64,000 bases of DNA from Bacteroidetes bacterium 47-18 (GTDB lineage: Bacteria; Bacteroidota; Bacteroidia; Chitinophagales; Chitinophagaceae): positions 124,001 through 188,000 of the forward strand of contig MKSF01000003.1 in assembly GCA_001897155.1 (NCBI GenBank), in the 5' to 3' direction. Below the pieces are notes generated by a model. That model ran no database searches. It was not told the origin of the DNA and was given only the letters and a program-made list of their open reading frames with translations. This document shows, piece after piece, positions 61,692 to 64,000 of the stretch (position 1 is its first letter; the number at the start of each line of letters is the position of its first letter). Made by a program: the position numbers and the translations under genes.

Positions 61692-64000
61692 GAAACGTAA
61701 CTAAAACAGCCACATTGGAAAGCAAATTTCCTTTGCTGGCAGTAGAAAACAACTGCATCTTATCAAAAGATGCAGACATTACCGCCTGTTTCGAGGTGCG
61801 TTTGCCCGAACTGTTTACGGTAGCATCAGCAGAATATGAAGCCATACACTCGGCTTGGCACAAGGCAATTAAGACTTTGCCCGATTTTACAGTCATTCAT
61901 AAGCAAGATTGGTACATCAAGGAGAATTATGCTCCGGATTTGGTACAGGAAGACCAAAGTTTTCTTTCCAAAAGCTATCAACGTCATTTCAACGAGCGAC
62001 CGTTTCTAAACCATTATTGTTACCTGTTCCTCACGAAGACGACCAAAAACAGAATGCGTATGCAAAGCAATTTCAGTTCGCTTTGTAAGGGTACGCTCAT
62101 TCCAAAGGAAATCAACAAGGAAACGATACACCGATTTATGGAAGCGGTGGCACAGTTTGAACGCATCTTGAACGATAGCAGTTTTGTAAGCCTGCGAAGA
62201 TTAAATGAAGACGACATCATCGGAACGGACGAAAAGCAAGGGCTGTTGGAGCAATACCTGACACTTTCGAGAGAAGCCGGAACAGCAATGCAGGACATCG
62301 CTTTAGGAGCAGAAGAAGTCCGTATCGGCAACAAAAGGCTGTCATTGCACACCTTGTCCGATACGGACGACCTGCCGGGAATGGTATCGGCAGATACCCG
62401 TTTTGAAAAGCTGTCCACCGACCGGAGCGACTGCCGTCTGTCGTTCGCAGCACCTGTGGGATTGCTATTGAATTGCAACCATATCTATAACCAATATCTG
62501 TTTATAGATAACAGTGAAGACAACCTGCAAAAGTTTGAGAAATCCGCAAGAAATATGCACTCTTTGGCTCGGTACAGTCGGGCGAACCAAATCAACAAAG
62601 AGTGGATAGAAAAGTACCTGAACGAAGCACATTCGTTCGGTCTTTCTTCCATTCGGTCACACTTCAATATTATGGCTTGGTCAGAAGACCCTGCGGAACT
62701 CAAACAGTTGAAAAACGATTGCGGTAGTGCGTTGGCATTGATGGAGTGTAAGCCCCGCCACAACACTACGGATGTGGCTACTTTGTACTGGGCAGGAATG
62801 CCAGGCAATGCAGGCGATTTTCCGAGTGAGGAAAGTTTTTACACATTCATTGAGCCTGCGTTATGCTTCTTCACGGAAGAAACCAACTACCACAATTCGC
62901 CCTCTCCGTTCGGGATTAAAATGGCGGATAGATTGACCGGAAAGCCAATCCATTTGGATATTTCCGATTTGCCAATGAAACGTGGGATTATCACGAACCG
63001 AAACAAGTTCATACTTGGTCCGTCAGGTTCGGGTAAATCGTTCTTCACTAATCATATGGTACGCCAATATTACGAACAGGGGGCTCACGTTCTGCTCGTA
63101 GATACAGGTAACTCCTATCAGGGATTATGCGAACTCATCAAGGGAAAAACCAAAGGCGAAGACGGTGTTTACTTCACATATACCGAAGACAACCCGATTG
63201 CGTTCAATCCATTTTATACCGATGACGGCGTGTTCGACATCGAAAAGCGTGAGAGTATCAAGACCTTGATACTTACGCTTTGGAAACGTGATGACGAACC
63301 GCCCACAAGGTCGGAAGAAGTGGCATTGTCCAATGCGGTATCGGGCTATATCGAACGTATCAAAGCGGACGATATTTATCCGTCATTCAATGGTTTTTAC
63401 GAATACGTGAAAGGCGACTACCGTAAGGTATTGGAAGAAAAACAGGTAAGGGAAAAAGACTTTGACATTGCCAATTTTCTCAACGTGTTAGAGCCTTACT
63501 ATCGTGGTGGCGAGTATGACTATTTGCTGAACTCGGACAAGCAATTAGACTTATTGAGCAAACGCTTTATTGTGTTTGAAATTGATGCGATTAAAGACCA
63601 TAAAATCCTCTTTCCCATAGTTACAATCATCATTATGGAGGTCTTCATCAACAAAATGCGTAGGCTGAAAGGTATCCGTAAGCTCATTCTGATTGAGGAG
63701 GCTTGGAAGGCGATAGCAAAGGAGGGTATGGCGGAATACATTAAGTACCTCTTTAAAACCGTCAGAAAATTTTTCGGAGAAGCCATTGTCGTAACGCAGG
63801 AGGTTGATGATATTATTCAGTCGCCCATCGTCAAAGAAAGTATCATTAACAATTCCGACTGCAAAATCCTGCTTGACCAACGCAAGTATATGAACAAGTT
63901 CGATGATATACAGGCGATGTTGGGGCTAACCGACAAAGAAAAAGGACAGGTACTTTCCATCAATATGAACAACGACCCCTCACGGCTTTACAAAGAAGTG
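61688..64000 (+). CDS. traG: TraG family conjugation ATPase (VirB4-like), cut by window end
   Basis: At least 771 residues, open at the right edge. This is the VirB4-type motor of the mating channel. The N-terminal part (1-430) is family-typical: LPELFTVASAEYEAIHSAWH, HFNERPFLNHYCYLFLTKT, AGMPGNAGDFPSEESFYTF. Walker A is FILGPSGSGKSFFTNHM near residue 440, and Walker B is LILIEEAWKAIAKEGMAEYI near residue 665, followed by VVTQEVDDIIQSP. The start ATG overlaps traF by 4 bases (ATGA). The complete protein is expected to be about 830 residues. Confidence 0.93.
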   Translation, partial: MRNVTKTATLESKFPLLAVENNCILSKDADITACFEVRLPELFTVASAEYEAIHSAWHKAIKTLPDFTVIHKQDWYIKENYAPDLVQEDQSFLSKSYQRHFNERPFLNHYCYLFLTKTTKNRMRMQSNFSSLCKGTLIPKEINKETIHRFMEAVAQFERILNDSSFVSLRRLNEDDIIGTDEKQGLLEQYLTLSREAGTAMQDIALGAEEVRIGNKRLSLHTLSDTDDLPGMVSADTRFEKLSTDRSDCRLSFAAPVGLLLNCNHIYNQYLFIDNSEDNLQKFEKSARNMHSLARYSRANQINKEWIEKYLNEAHSFGLSSIRSHFNIMAWSEDPAELKQLKNDCGSALALMECKPRHNTTDVATLYWAGMPGNAGDFPSEESFYTFIEPALCFFTEETNYHNSPSPFGIKMADRLTGKPIHLDISDLPMKRGIITNRNKFILGPSGSGKSFFTNHMVRQYYEQGAHVLLVDTGNSYQGLCELIKGKTKGEDGVYFTYTEDNPIAFNPFYTDDGVFDIEKRESIKTLILTLWKRDDEPPTRSEEVALSNAVSGYIERIKADDIYPSFNGFYEYVKGDYRKVLEEKQVREKDFDIANFLNVLEPYYRGGEYDYLLNSDKQLDLLSKRFIVFEIDAIKDHKILFPIVTIIIMEVFINKMRRLKGIRKLILIEEAWKAIAKEGMAEYIKYLFKTVRKFFGEAIVVTQEVDDIIQSPIVKESIINNSDCKILLDQRKYMNKFDDIQAMLGLTDKEKGQVLSINMNNDPSRLYKEV

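Larger units (their letters stand above)
23520..64000. mobile_element. CTnDOT-type integrative and conjugative element, left part (boundary approximate)
   Basis: The region carries the standard Bacteroidota conjugation set: RteC, topoisomerase III, mobA-mobB-mobC, a ParA-type TraA, two DUF3408 proteins, TraD, TraE, TraF and TraG. It has a methylase-helicase and accessory cargo. The later tra genes (traI onward) and an integrase are expected beyond 64000. It is AT-richer than the host genes to its left. Cargo occupies three places: a restriction-like pair at 30-33 kb, metal/redox genes at 40-50 kb, and a Gabija-like pair at 57-61 kb. Confidence 0.9.

Overview
The window comes from a member of the Bacteroidota, most likely a Chitinophaga-type (Chitinophagaceae) chromosome. 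The evidence is a gldF gliding-motility permease, a CHU_C-type secretion/gliding C-terminal domain, SprA-like and M1-peptidase surface proteins, many TAnnTTTG -7 promoter boxes, weak ribosome-binding sites, and a CTnDOT-type conjugation module. The host DNA is moderately GC-rich. Two clearly AT-richer insertions interrupt it.

Host part (1-2810 and about 9039-23500). On the left are a truncated DUF2851 gene, a CCG-domain Fe-S protein, a CHU_C protein, panD and a lipoprotein. On the right is a long minus-strand run: rfbB, rfbC, a mannose-1-phosphate guanylyltransferase, folB, a PaaK-like adenylate-forming enzyme, a DUF1573 lipoprotein, a UbiA-type prenyltransferase and an M1 peptidase fused to a predicted barrel. 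A divergent 1171-residue outer-membrane protein, rsgA and gldF follow.

Island 1 (about 2811-9073, 6.2 kb). A perfect 35-bp direct repeat flanks a cassette inserted exactly at the 3' end of the M1 peptidase gene. The repeat carries the last eleven codons and the first two bases of the stop codon, so insertion rebuilds the gene with TAG where the uninterrupted gene would have ended in TAA. The cassette has no recognisable recombinase. It carries an AAA15 ATPase plus RloB pair (AbiL/RloAB-like), a frameshifted zinc-ribbon/winged-helix gene, a winged-helix/HEPN gene, a DUF6236-like membrane-associated gene and a HEPN-PD-(D/E)XK fusion. It looks like an integrase-less defence island.

Island 2 (about 23.5 kb to beyond 64000). 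This is the left part of a Bacteroidota integrative and conjugative element. Its order is rteC, two excisionase-like helix-turn-helix genes, a DUF4099/DUF3945 gene, topB, an ORF6N gene, a DUF262/DUF1524 restriction-like gene with a HEPN gene, DUF1896 and a giant methylase-helicase. A second rteC and a metal/redox cargo follow (P-type ATPase, cytochrome b, PAP2, RND adaptor, RND pump fused to its outer-membrane channel, His-rich secreted protein). Then come mobC, mobB and mobA, a hairpin-rich oriT candidate, traA, two DUF3408 genes and traD. A reversed Gabija-like gajA-gajB pair separates these from traE, traF and traG, the last cut by the window end.

Within island 2 an unannotated motif family (core GCCAAACACTGCC) lies ahead of six transcription units, always in the direction of transcription, which suggests a shared regulon. 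A degenerate repeat array, a 32-bp perfect palindrome, a paired direct repeat and a 19-bp palindrome add further regulatory structure.
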